From assembly GCA_963757185.1 (NCBI GenBank), contig CAVWQI010000009.1, forward strand, positions 124,001 through 188,000: DNA of 64,000 nt, given 5' to 3'. The DNA is from JAQBQB01 sp963757185. GTDB taxonomy: Bacteria; Gemmatimonadota; Gemmatimonadetes; Gemmatimonadales; Gemmatimonadaceae. The position numbers and the translations under genes were made by a program. Shown one piece after another: positions 10,234 to 18,812 of the stretch. The notes beneath the pieces are model-generated. The model made no database searches. It saw only the letters and a program-made list of their open reading frames with translations, and was not told where the DNA came from. The number at the start of each line of letters is the position of its first letter. Position 1 is the stretch's first letter.

Positions 10234-11331
10234 ATGCGCTGGTCATGGACGGTCGCACGGATCAAGGGAATCGACGTCGACATTCACGCGACGTTCCTCC
10301 TCCTGCTCGCCTGGATTGCTCTGGCGGACTATCAGCAGGCGCACACGGTGAGCGCGGCGGTGGTCGGGGTGGTGCTCACGCTCGCGATCTTCCTCTCCGT
10401 CGTGCTGCACGAGTTCGGTCACGCCCTCATGGCCGCGCGCTTCGGCGTGAAGACGAAGAGCATCACGCTTCTCCCAATCGGCGGCGTCGCCAGGCTGGAG
10501 CGCATGCCCTCGCGCCCGCGCGAAGAACTGTTGATCGCCCTCGCCGGTCCCGCCGTCACGGTGGCGATCATCGCCGTTCTCTATCTGGCGCTGCTCGTGG
10601 GGAAGGTTTCGCTTTCCTCGGCCGCGCAGGCCCACGGCATCTGGCTGTTCCTGGCGCAGGTGATGTGGGTGAACGTCATTCTCGCGATCTTCAACCTGCT
10701 GCCGGCGTTCCCGATGGACGGCGGCCGCGTGCTGCGTGCCGCGCTCGCCATGCGCACGAGCTTCGAGAACGCGACGGAGATCGCGGCGCGACTCGGCAAA
10801 GGTTTCGCCCTGCTGTTTGCGCTGTTCGGGTTGTTCGTGGTCAACAACCCGTTCCTCGTAATCATCGGCGTGTTCGTATGGCTCAGCGCGGCGGCGGAGT
10901 CGAGCGCGGCGCAGCTCAAGATGACAGTCGGCAACGTCGCTGTATCGAAAGCGATGATCACCGACGTGCGCACGCTCGCGCCGACGGAATCCGTCTCAGC
11001 CGCGATCGAGGAAGTCCGCCACGGCTTCCAGCACGACTTCCCGGTCGTCGACCATGACAACATCGCCGGCGTGCTCACCCGCGAGGGGTTGCTGCGCGCG
11101 ATGGCCGAAGGTCACGCCGACGAGCCGGTCGGCGAGGTGATGCAGAAGAATTTCTGCGCGACGACGCCGGACGAGTCCCTCGAACAGGCGCTGCACCGCC
11201 TGCAGGAAGGACACTGCCAGGCGATGCCCGTGCTCCAGGGGCGCCACGTCGTCGGGCTGCTGACGGCGGAGAAGATCCAGGAGTTCGTGCTGATCTCCAC
11301 CGCCGCCCGCGCGGGCCGCGCCGCAGCGTAG
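10234..11331 (+). CDS. Site-2 protease (M50) with two CBS domains
   Basis: 365 residues from ATG 10234, with GGAGG at 10225-10229. An intramembrane zinc metalloprotease: HEFGH at His59-Glu60-His63 in a membrane helix and the third ligand in NLLPAFPMDGG (Asp162). Six or so hydrophobic segments occupy residues 15-225. Two CBS domains follow (about 240-295 and 305-360), as in the Rip3/SpoIVFB-like subgroup, where adenine nucleotides may control the protease. Its substrate, typically a membrane-bound anti-sigma factor or transcription factor, is not evident nearby. It lies 27 bases after the DUF6600 gene and may be co-transcribed with it. Confidence 0.92.
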   Translation: MRWSWTVARIKGIDVDIHATFLLLLAWIALADYQQAHTVSAAVVGVVLTLAIFLSVVLHEFGHALMAARFGVKTKSITLLPIGGVARLERMPSRPREELLIALAGPAVTVAIIAVLYLALLVGKVSLSSAAQAHGIWLFLAQVMWVNVILAIFNLLPAFPMDGGRVLRAALAMRTSFENATEIAARLGKGFALLFALFGLFVVNNPFLVIIGVFVWLSAAAESSAAQLKMTVGNVAVSKAMITDVRTLAPTESVSAAIEEVRHGFQHDFPVVDHDNIAGVLTREGLLRAMAEGHADEPVGEVMQKNFCATTPDESLEQALHRLQEGHCQAMPVLQGRHVVGLLTAEKIQEFVLISTAARAGRAAA

Positions 11332-11350
11332 CCCGCGCGCAGCCAACGCG

Positions 11351-14071
11351 TTATTTCTTGTCGATCGCCGCGTTCGTCCGGTAATAATCGCCGAGCAGGT
11401 GCTCCGAGAAGTACTCGAACATCAGGTGGTTCGTGTACGGCGTATCGTCGCCGTAACCGTGCGGCTTGCCGGGCAGCAGCATGAAGTCGAACCGCTTGTT
11501 CGCCTTGATGAGCGCGTTCACGAGGCGGATTGTATTCGCCGGGTGAACGTTGTTGTCCATGTCGCCGGTTTCGAGCAACAGATTGCCCTTGAGGTTCGGC
11601 GCCAAGTCGACCGTCGTCGGGACGTGAATCTGGAATGCGTCCGTCGTGTCGCCGTCGGCGATCGAGCCGTCGAGCAACGTCGGCGCGGCGCTCGCGCCAC
11701 GGCCACGTGACGCGTTGCCAACCGCACCGCCATTCTCGTTTCCGTTGCCGTCACTCGAAGAGGCTGCGGCGCCCGCCTGCAGCACGCCGGTTCTACCGCC
11801 CGCCTTCGCCACGATCTTGAGGCCGTGGTACTGCTCGCTCCAATTCTGATTGTAGATGTTGTTGTCGTGGTTTCCTGATTCGCTCACGCCGACTTTGAAG
11901 AATTCGTTGTAGGGCGGCAGCAGCATGGCGGCCGCGGTCAGGAACCCGCCGCCTGAATGGCCGTAGATGCCGACGCGGTCGAGGTCGATCCACTTGTGTC
12001 GCGCGGCCAGCTGTTCGATGCCGGTCTTTTTGTCGGCGAGGGCGTAGTCGCGCAGGTTGTAGTAGCTGAAGCCCTGATACTCCTGCGAGCGCTGCGGGCT
12101 GCCGCCGCGGTTGCCGATCTGAATTACTATGAACCCGAGTTGTGCCAATTGCTGCGGGACGGCGGTCGGCGAGAATGTGAAGTTCACCGTCTCCGTCTGC
12201 GGACCCGGATAGACGTTCGCGATGATCGGATAGGATTTCGTCGAGTCGAAGTCGAACGGCTTCCACATGTTGCCGTAGATGTCCGTCACGCCGTCGGCGG
12301 CCTTGGTCTGGAACTTCTCCGGCGGTTTCCATCCGAGCTCCTTGAGCCCGGAGACGTCCATCGTTTCGAGATCCATCACCAGCTTGCCCGTCGCGTCGCG
12401 CAGCACGGCGTGCGGAATGAGGTCGACGCGCGACGAGTTGTCGACGATCCACTTCTTGTTCGACGACAGCCGCGAATCGTGCGTCGCGTCTCCCGCGTCG
12501 AGCAGCGACATGCCCGTGCCGTCGAGATTCACGCGGTAGAGGTGCGAGTAGTACGGATTCTCGGCCGGTTCGCGCCCGACGGCGGCGAAGTACAGAATGC
12601 CCTTCACCGAATCGACGTCGACGATTCGCTCGGCGCGCCACGCGCCGGAGGTCAATGCGCGCTTCAGGTGACCGGCGTTGTCGTAGAGATAGTAGTGCCC
12701 CCAGCCCGAGCGCTCCGACCACCAGATGAAGTCGCCGCCGGCCTTCACGTAGCGGACGTTCTGCCGCTCGCTCGAGTTGTTGTCGATGTCCTCGTGAAGC
12801 AATGGCGTCGTCGTCTGCGCCGGCAGCGCGATGTCGAGCAGCTCGAAGTGTCGCTGCGTCCGATCGCGCCGCACGAGCCGCATGTGGTCGGCTGTGCCGT
12901 CCCAATGCAGATCGAACAGCTGCTGGTCCTTCCATTTCTTGACGCCGACCCCCGTGAGCTTGGTGTCGCCCACGTGCCAGGACCAGAGCTCTTCCTGGCC
13001 GACCTCGGTCTCGCCCGGCATCGCGTACGTGTACTCCATCAGCTCGGGACGCGGGTTGGCGAGATTGTTGACCAGGTACAGTGGCTTGACCTTGCGCTGG
13101 TCCCTCCGGATCACGGCGAACGCTTTGGAGTCCTGCGACCAGACGACGTTCGCGCGAACGCGCGGGTCGCGATTCACCCCGCCGCGGCCACCGCCGTCCC
13201 CACCCTGCTGCGTGGAATCGTCCTGCTGCGTTTGTTGGCGTGTCAGCTCTTGCTGCTGTCGCTCCTGGAGCGTATCGCGAGCGCCGAAGCTGTAGTTCTT
13301 CACGCCGTCGTGCGTGAGCTGAACCGTGTCCTTCGACGCGACCTTCACGAGGTAGAGATTGTGATCGCGCGCGAACGCGAACATGCTGCTGTCCGGCGAA
13401 TAGTTGCGGAAATCGCCGCCGCGGCCGCCGCCGAGTCCTCCGCCTCCACCACCGCCGCCGCCGGCTCGTCCGCCGCCGCCGCCACCGCAGGTGTTCACCG
13501 TATCGGGCGGCGCCGCGTTCTGACCGCCGCCGACGCCACCGCCGCGACCCCCGCGGCCGCCGGCGCCTTGCGGCGCCCCGGCGCCGTTCGCGGCCGGACC
13601 GAGCTTCTTGAGCGTTTCAGTCGCGACATCCCATTCCCACCGCGCCGTGTCCGCGGTGAACGTGAACGTCTTGCGATCCTTGGAGAACGTCAGCGTGGTG
13701 AACGGCAGGTTTTGCGGATCGTGCGCGCGATGACTCTGTTCCGAGAGCTGCGACGCAAGCTTGGCCTGGTCGAACAGCGGCTTCTTCGTCTTGCTCGTCG
13801 GGACGACGAGGAAGAACGTGCTCCCGCTGCGATCCTTCCAGTCGTAGCAGAGTGAGTCGCTCTGGCCAAGCCAGTGCGGCGCCACGGCGCTCGTATAGAC
13901 ACGCGTCCGCAGGTTCGCCGCCGAGAACTTGTCGGCGAGCTCCCAGTTCGCCTTGTTGGCGTGCTGCTGGGCCGAGGCGGTCAGCGCGAACGCACCGACG
14001 AGAACGAGGCCGAATTGAACGGCGCGGACGGTGAGCGCGAACCGCGAGCTGTTCGGGCGGCGCATGGACAT
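11351..14071 (-). CDS. Secreted S9 prolyl-oligopeptidase/DPP4-like peptidase
   Basis: 906 residues, with a Sec signal peptide (hydrophobic segment about 20-33, then ASAQQ). The start at 14071 has GGAG a few bases upstream. An N-terminal beta-propeller is followed by an alpha/beta hydrolase domain with catalytic Ser706 (GHSGGG), Asp839 (DMDNNVHP) and His871 (GKPHGYG). This family cleaves dipeptides or oligopeptides after Pro or Ala, in the periplasm or outside. The propeller is interrupted by long Gly/Arg-rich and poly-Gly stretches (about residues 165-225) and a Gln/Gly-rich one near 285-300, unusual for the family but paralleled in the second S9 peptidase at 46306. It converges on the site-2 protease gene. 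Confidence 0.92.
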   Translation of the reverse strand: MSMRRPNSSRFALTVRAVQFGLVLVGAFALTASAQQHANKANWELADKFSAANLRTRVYTSAVAPHWLGQSDSLCYDWKDRSGSTFFLVVPTSKTKKPLFDQAKLASQLSEQSHRAHDPQNLPFTTLTFSKDRKTFTFTADTARWEWDVATETLKKLGPAANGAGAPQGAGGRGGRGGGVGGGQNAAPPDTVNTCGGGGGGRAGGGGGGGGGLGGGRGGDFRNYSPDSSMFAFARDHNLYLVKVASKDTVQLTHDGVKNYSFGARDTLQERQQQELTRQQTQQDDSTQQGGDGGGRGGVNRDPRVRANVVWSQDSKAFAVIRRDQRKVKPLYLVNNLANPRPELMEYTYAMPGETEVGQEELWSWHVGDTKLTGVGVKKWKDQQLFDLHWDGTADHMRLVRRDRTQRHFELLDIALPAQTTTPLLHEDIDNNSSERQNVRYVKAGGDFIWWSERSGWGHYYLYDNAGHLKRALTSGAWRAERIVDVDSVKGILYFAAVGREPAENPYYSHLYRVNLDGTGMSLLDAGDATHDSRLSSNKKWIVDNSSRVDLIPHAVLRDATGKLVMDLETMDVSGLKELGWKPPEKFQTKAADGVTDIYGNMWKPFDFDSTKSYPIIANVYPGPQTETVNFTFSPTAVPQQLAQLGFIVIQIGNRGGSPQRSQEYQGFSYYNLRDYALADKKTGIEQLAARHKWIDLDRVGIYGHSGGGFLTAAAMLLPPYNEFFKVGVSESGNHDNNIYNQNWSEQYHGLKIVAKAGGRTGVLQAGAAASSSDGNGNENGGAVGNASRGRGASAAPTLLDGSIADGDTTDAFQIHVPTTVDLAPNLKGNLLLETGDMDNNVHPANTIRLVNALIKANKRFDFMLLPGKPHGYGDDTPYTNHLMFEYFSEHLLGDYYRTNAAIDKK

Positions 14072-14233
14072 ACTCTCCGGATGTGCTGAACGGCGTGGAT
14101 GAGGCGAACGGGTGGTGGTTCGCCACGGGATGGCAATGATTTGCAGAGGTGCCCGACTTCTGGGAAGGGCTACGCGGAAGCAGCGGCGGCCGCTGACGTG
14201 ACGTCAGCCGAGCGGATCGTCGTCAGCTCCCGA

Positions 14234-15019
14234 CTACTTCTGCGGTGCGCTTGGGCCGTTGGAGGGGCCGTTCCCGTCCTCGTCGGCGGCGACTTGCACG
14301 ACGATCGCGGTGATGTTGTCCAGCCCGCCGCGTCCGTTCGCCTCTGAAATCAGCGCGAGAACTTTGCGCTCGGGCTCCGCGCGCGACATGAGCAGGATCT
14401 GCAAGCGCCGGTCGTCCACCATGCTCGTCAGTCCGTCGCTCGCCACGAGGAACAGGTCGCCTATGCTGACGTCGCCCTGATAGATGTCCGGCTCGACCTC
14501 GGGGCTCGCGCCGACGCAGCGGGTGATGACGTTGCTGTAGGGGTGGTAGCGCGCCTGTTCCGGCGTGAGGAAGCCGGCGTCGACCTGCTCCTGAACGTAG
14601 GAGTGGTCCTTCGTGAGCTGATGCAACGCCCCATCGCGCAGGAGGTAGACGCGCGAATCGCCGACCTGGCCGATCAAATATTTCTTGTCGTAGATCAACA
14701 GCACCGATGCCGTCGTTCCCATCCCCTGCTTGTCCACCTCGGTCATCGTGCGCTCGTGGATGTTTCGATTCGCCTTGCGGAGCGCTTGGTCCAGGCGGTC
14801 GCCCGTCGAGTCGTCGAGGTCCCTCAACCCGTCGAGTTCCTTCTCGATCGTCTGGACGGCCATCTCGCTGGCGACCTCGCCCGCGGCGTGGCCTCCCATG
14901 CCGTCGGCGACGATGAACAGCCCGCGGTTTCCCCGGGCGGTCACGGCGAAGTTGTCCTCGTTCCCGGACCGGATCATCCCCACGTCGGTCCGGGCGGCGT
15001 GAAGCAGGCGAACCATCAT
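14234..15019 (-). CDS. PP2C-type Ser/Thr protein phosphatase
   Basis: 261 residues; ATG 15019 overlaps the stop of the FHA gene as TAATG, a classic coupling arrangement. Metal-binding motifs of the PPM family are present: RSGNEDNF near the N-terminus, VADGMGGHAAGE, GDSRVYLLRDG, and SDGLTSMV and GGLDNIT at the end. It should remove phosphate from Ser/Thr of proteins in the cytoplasm (Stp/PrpC-like). The next gene upstream encodes an FHA phosphopeptide-binding protein, so both probably act on the same Hanks-type kinase targets; no kinase gene lies in the window. The last 15 residues are a disordered Gly/Asn/Pro tail. Confidence 0.93.
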   Translation of the reverse strand: MMVRLLHAARTDVGMIRSGNEDNFAVTARGNRGLFIVADGMGGHAAGEVASEMAVQTIEKELDGLRDLDDSTGDRLDQALRKANRNIHERTMTEVDKQGMGTTASVLLIYDKKYLIGQVGDSRVYLLRDGALHQLTKDHSYVQEQVDAGFLTPEQARYHPYSNVITRCVGASPEVEPDIYQGDVSIGDLFLVASDGLTSMVDDRRLQILLMSRAEPERKVLALISEANGRGGLDNITAIVVQVAADEDGNGPSNGPSAPQK

Positions 15020-16029
15020 TACTTGATCATGTAGTAGGCGGCGAAACCGAGCGCAAGCAGGACGATGGCCCACATCCATCCGAAACCCGATCCCCCTCGT
15101 TGGCCCACGGCCGCGGAGGACGGGAGCGGCGTGTTTCCTCGGAGCTTGTCCTGATAGGCGAGACGACTGGCGACCGCGTGCGAGCTGGATGGCGTCCGGC
15201 GGACCGACGACGAATCGCGCGGGGTCTTGGACTTGGTCTTTGGAGCGAAGGCCTGAAACGACATCGTCGGCGCGAGAGCGGTCGCGTCGGCGTAAAAGCG
15301 GAATTCGTCTTTCGCGATTTTGATCATGTCGGCGCGGGCCAGGACGTGCGTCCCGCTGATCTTCGTGCCGTTCACGAAGACGCCGTTCGAGCTCAAGTCC
15401 TTCAGCTCGTAGCCGCGAAGCGTCGGCGTGATCATGGCATGTTTCCTGGACACCTGCTTGTGTGCGAGGACCACGTCGCACCCCGACTCGCGGCCGATCG
15501 TGAGCCCCGCCTCGGGCACCGGGTATTCACGGCCGTCAACCAACGACACGAGTCTCCCGCCAGTTGCCCCGATGGCCGGCGCGGCTACGGCCGGTGCGGC
15601 CGTGGCTCCCGCCGACGCGCCTCCCGGCCCGCGCACGGTCTCCCCCAGCTGGATCGGCTCGCCAAGTCTCGGCCCCTGAGGGGCCTTGGCGGGCGCGGTC
15701 ACCGCTGAAATCTCCGCTCTCGAAACGAAAGTCGTGGCACCCGATTTGGTGTCGTCGGAAAATGAAAGCTCCTTGCCCCCCACCTCGAGTTTGTCGCCGT
15801 GGAGCAGAGGCGTAGGGTCGGTCAGTGGAACGCCGTTCACCAGAACCTTCACTTCCTTGCCGGCAACCGGCCGGATCACGACGCCTTCCGTCCCCGTCAC
15901 TTCGACGATTGCCTGAACGCCGAGCGAGACGTCCGGCGAAATCGACATTTCGACGAGATCGCCCCCGCCGAGTCGGTTGGTGCCCGGGCGCAATAAGAAC
16001 TGTTGATCGTTCAGCTTTATAACTGGCAT
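15019..16029 (-). CDS. FHA-domain protein with C-terminal membrane anchor
   Basis: 336 residues from ATG 16029 (MPVIKLNDQQF); an upstream in-frame start at 16092 adds 21 residues with no better ribosome site. The N-terminal 100 residues resemble a degenerate FHA-like fold (RLGGGDLVEM, GDKLEVGGKEL). After a Pro/Ala linker, residues about 175-245 form a canonical FHA domain binding phosphothreonine peptides: TIGRESGCDVVL, VSRKHAMI, LKDLSSNGVFVNG. A basic, Ser-rich linker leads to one hydrophobic C-terminal helix (WMWAIVLLALGFAAYYMIK), so the protein is probably tail-anchored with its FHA domains in the cytoplasm. It is translationally coupled to the PP2C phosphatase. Confidence 0.9.
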   Translation of the reverse strand: MPVIKLNDQQFLLRPGTNRLGGGDLVEMSISPDVSLGVQAIVEVTGTEGVVIRPVAGKEVKVLVNGVPLTDPTPLLHGDKLEVGGKELSFSDDTKSGATTFVSRAEISAVTAPAKAPQGPRLGEPIQLGETVRGPGGASAGATAAPAVAAPAIGATGGRLVSLVDGREYPVPEAGLTIGRESGCDVVLAHKQVSRKHAMITPTLRGYELKDLSSNGVFVNGTKISGTHVLARADMIKIAKDEFRFYADATALAPTMSFQAFAPKTKSKTPRDSSSVRRTPSSSHAVASRLAYQDKLRGNTPLPSSAAVGQRGGSGFGWMWAIVLLALGFAAYYMIK

Positions 16030-16095
16030 CGCGATGCGCTCGGCAACGGACAGTTCCGGCAGAAAGTATCCCATCGGCCACTGCAGAAGCAAGCA

Positions 16096-17988
16096 TCAAG
16101 CACCCGCACGAATTGCATCGCTTTCTATCGGCTCCTCGTCGCCATCGCGTTCGCCCGCGGAATCGCGCAACGCGTCACGGACCGCGCCCGCCTGGAGCCG
16201 GTACAAGCGCTCGTAGAGCCCCTGCCGGGCGATCAACTCTCGGTGCGTCCCGCGCTCGCGAACCTGCCCGTGGTGCAGCACGAGGATTTCTTCGGCGCCG
16301 ACAATTGTACTCAATCGGTGGGCGACAGCGATCGTCGTCCGTCCGGACATCAATGCCGTGAGCGCCGCCTGAATTTCCGCCTCGATCTCGCTGTCCACGG
16401 CGCTCGTCGCCTCGTCGAGCACGAGCAGCGCCGGATCCGCCGCGATCGCGCGTGCGAATGACAGCAACTGGCGCTCACCGACGCTGATCGACGCTCCCCG
16501 CTCGCCGAGCGCCTGCTGATAGCCCCCCGGCAGGCGCCGGATCACGCGGTCGGCACCGACGCGCGACGCCGCGGCCGCGACCTCGAGCTCGGAAATCTCG
16601 TTCGAGAGGCGGATGTTCGTGAGCACGTCCCCGGCGAAGAGGAAGATGTCCTGCTGCACGTAGCCGATCAGCGCGCGCAGTTCGGACACCGGGATCTCTC
16701 GAATGTCGACGCCGTCGACCAGGATTCGCCCGCGCTGCGGATCGTAGAAGCGAAGGAGAAGACTGATGATCGTCGTCTTGCCCGCGCCGGTGTGTCCCAC
16801 CAGCGCGAGCGTCCGTCCCGGATCGACGGTAAAGCTCACACCCTTGAGCACCCACTCCGGCGACGCGATCCGGTCCGAATCGCGCGCGACATGGCCCATA
16901 TCGTACGCGAACCAAACGTCGTCGAATTCCACACGCACGCCGCGCCGCCTCGCCGACGTCGCGGACCGCGCCGCATCCTCTCCCGGGGCGAGGCCGATCG
17001 CCTCCGGCTCGTCGAGCAGCCGGAACACGCGCTCGCTCGCCGCCATCGCCTGCTGGAGCGTGTTGAACTTGTCCGACAGGTCCTGCAGCGGTTGGAAAAA
17101 CCGACGTACGAGCTGCAGGAACGCGGCGACGGTTCCGACGGTCAGCGTTCCCACCTCGACGCGATGCGCCCCGGAGACGATCAGGCTCGCCAGCGCGATC
17201 GACGTGAGCACCTCGATGACCGGGAAGTAGAGCGCGTAGTAGGTGATCGAATCCAGGTTTGCCTGCAAATGGCCGCGATTCAGATCGTCGAAGCGCTTCG
17301 CCTCCGACGCCTCGCGGCCGAAGACCTGCACGATGCGAATGCCGGTGATCCGCTCCTGGAGATACGCGTTGATGCGCGCGAGCCGCGTCCGGATGTCTCG
17401 ATACGATTCGCGCACCTTCAGCCGAAAGAGGTGCGACGCGAGGTAGACGAGCGGAATCACGCCGAAGGAGGCGAGCGCCAGCCGCCAGTCGGTCCAGAGC
17501 ATCAAGCCGCTGATCGCGAGCAGCGTGAAGAGATCGCCCAGCCCCGCCACCACCCCCGCCGTGAACAGCTCGTTGAGCGACTCCACGTCGGACGTCACGC
17601 GCGTCACGAGTCTGCCAACGGGGTTGCGATCGAAGAACGTGATCGACAGCCGCTGGACGTGTCCGAAGATGTCACGGCGAAGGTCCCGCATCACCCGCTG
17701 GCCGAGCAGCGCCGTGAGGAGCGTCTCGCCGTACTGGCATGCGAAACCGATGAGGAGCGATCCGGCGAAGATCAGTGCGGACCGCCAGACGAGCGACGCC
17801 GAGTGGGCTGGGAGGGCGACGTCGATGACGCGCTGCGTCATCAACGGACCCACCAACTGCATGAGCCCGTCGACGATCAGACATGCCAGCGCGGACACAA
17901 CGAGCACCGAGTACGGCCGCGCGTAAGCGAAAAGCCGGCGCATCAGGCGGGCATCGAGCGGCTTTCCGGTCACTTCGTCGTCGTGCAT
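16096..17988 (-). CDS. ABC exporter, fused permease-ATPase
   Basis: 630 residues from ATG 17988; the open frame extends upstream but the real homology begins at this Met (ARLMRRLFAYARPYS). Six membrane helices (about residues 30-330) precede the nucleotide-binding domain with Walker A GHTGAGKTT, Q-loop GYVQQDIF, signature SVGERQ and Walker B LLVLDEATSAVD. The SVGERQ form replaces LSGGQ and is common in the MdlB/YheH-type multidrug exporters, which often work as heterodimers; no partner half is adjacent. Drug, lipid or peptide export cannot be told apart. It is divergent from the GlsB gene, with 124 bases between the starts. Confidence 0.92.
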   Translation of the reverse strand: MHDDEVTGKPLDARLMRRLFAYARPYSVLVVSALACLIVDGLMQLVGPLMTQRVIDVALPAHSASLVWRSALIFAGSLLIGFACQYGETLLTALLGQRVMRDLRRDIFGHVQRLSITFFDRNPVGRLVTRVTSDVESLNELFTAGVVAGLGDLFTLLAISGLMLWTDWRLALASFGVIPLVYLASHLFRLKVRESYRDIRTRLARINAYLQERITGIRIVQVFGREASEAKRFDDLNRGHLQANLDSITYYALYFPVIEVLTSIALASLIVSGAHRVEVGTLTVGTVAAFLQLVRRFFQPLQDLSDKFNTLQQAMAASERVFRLLDEPEAIGLAPGEDAARSATSARRRGVRVEFDDVWFAYDMGHVARDSDRIASPEWVLKGVSFTVDPGRTLALVGHTGAGKTTIISLLLRFYDPQRGRILVDGVDIREIPVSELRALIGYVQQDIFLFAGDVLTNIRLSNEISELEVAAAASRVGADRVIRRLPGGYQQALGERGASISVGERQLLSFARAIAADPALLVLDEATSAVDSEIEAEIQAALTALMSGRTTIAVAHRLSTIVGAEEILVLHHGQVRERGTHRELIARQGLYERLYRLQAGAVRDALRDSAGERDGDEEPIESDAIRAGA

Positions 17989-18112
17989 ATTGGAAACGTA
18001 GTCGCGCGTGCGACGTGCTCGACCGTTGGGCGCGTCCGCGAACCGGATGTGGTACGTGCGTTGCGTGGCTGATGGGCTCAGCCAACACACTCCCATAACC
18101 GGAGGCGATCGT

Positions 18113-18385
18113 ATGGGTGTTATCGCGTGGATCGTGCTCGGCTTGATTGCCGGCGCGATCGCTAAGGCGATCATGCCAGGCAAGGATCCCGGTGGAATCA
18201 TCGTCACCGCCGTCATCGGGATCGTCGGCGCACTCGTCGGCGGTTACATCGGCAATCTGATCACCGGAACCGGACTAACAGGTTTCTCACTGTGGAGCAT
18301 CATTCTCGCGATCGTCGGATCGCTGATCCTGCTCTGGATCTATCGCGCCGCAACGCGCTCGCGCGGCGCGACGCCGCCGATGTAG
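18113..18385 (+). CDS. GlsB/YeaQ/YmgE family small membrane protein
   Basis: 90 residues; ATG 18113 lies 7 bases after a full GGAGG (18101-18105). Three hydrophobic helices with the family pattern LGLIAGAIAKAIMPG and a glycine zipper (GIVGALVGGYIGNLI). The family is linked to general stress response in other bacteria, but its molecular role is unknown. A related gene follows in tandem. Confidence 0.88.
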   Translation: MGVIAWIVLGLIAGAIAKAIMPGKDPGGIIVTAVIGIVGALVGGYIGNLITGTGLTGFSLWSIILAIVGSLILLWIYRAATRSRGATPPM

Positions 18386-18439
18386 TTCCGGTACACGGAT
18401 CCGGAAGGGCCCAGCGCGCGGTTCGGGTCCAATGACTAC

Positions 18440-18727
18440 GTGGACATCCGCGTAGCCATGCCGCTGTGGCTCTTCTGGATCCTGCTCGGCCTGATCGCCG
18501 GAGCTCTGGCCAAGTTCCTCATGCCTGGCCGCGACCCGGCCGGGTGCATCTTCACGGTGGTCCTCGGCATCGTCGGCGCGATGCTGGGTGGTTTGATCGG
18601 TACGCAGCTCGGCTGGGGACGCGTCACAGCCGGCGACTTGGACGCGCGCTCGATCGCCATCGCGACCTTCGGCGCGCTGATCGTGCTGATCATCGGCCGT
18701 CTCGTGCGTCGCCGACCGAACCGCTGA
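18440..18727 (+). CDS. Second GlsB/YeaQ-like small membrane protein
   Basis: 95 residues from GTG 18440, or 89 from ATG 18458, which I slightly prefer because MPLWLFWILLGLIAGALAKFLMPG aligns with the first copy. Same three-helix layout and MPGRDP motif, but diverged in the C-terminal half. It looks like an old tandem duplication. The stop codon is followed at once by an 8-bp-period ACCGGT repeat. Confidence 0.82.
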   Translation: MDIRVAMPLWLFWILLGLIAGALAKFLMPGRDPAGCIFTVVLGIVGAMLGGLIGTQLGWGRVTAGDLDARSIAIATFGALIVLIIGRLVRRRPNR

Positions 18728-18732
18728 CGGGT

Positions 18733-18756
18733 GGACCGGCACACCGGTAGACCGGT
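18733..18756. repeat. ACCGGT octamer tandem repeat (copy A)
   Basis: Three units of 8 bases with a CCGG core (ggaccggc, acaccggt, agaccggt) start five bases after the GlsB-like stop codon and before uvrA. The core ACCGGT is self-complementary. Related arrays lie at 24279, 39781, 39924 and 49281. Confidence 0.7.
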
Positions 18757-18799
18757 AGCGCAAACGGCGTGAGCTTCGCCATTTCTTCGGTGGCCCGTG

Positions 18800-18805
18800 T
18801 AAATT
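18800..18805 (+). promoter_or_regulatory. Putative -10 of a leaderless uvrA transcript
   Basis: TAAATT ends 7 bases before the uvrA ATG (18813) and no Shine-Dalgarno is present, which fits transcription starting at or next to the start codon. The -35 region is weak. Inference only. Confidence 0.4.
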
Positions 18806-18812
18806 TGGCCTC

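Noticed and set aside
11957..13855. 632-residue ORF antisense to the first S9 peptidase
   Set aside because: Shadow frame with repetitive Arg/Val/Glu composition; the sense strand has a complete catalytic triad.
18733..18756. ACCGGT arrays considered as CRISPR or attachment sites
   Set aside because: 8-base period with no spacers and no integrase nearby; better described as a tandem intergenic repeat.
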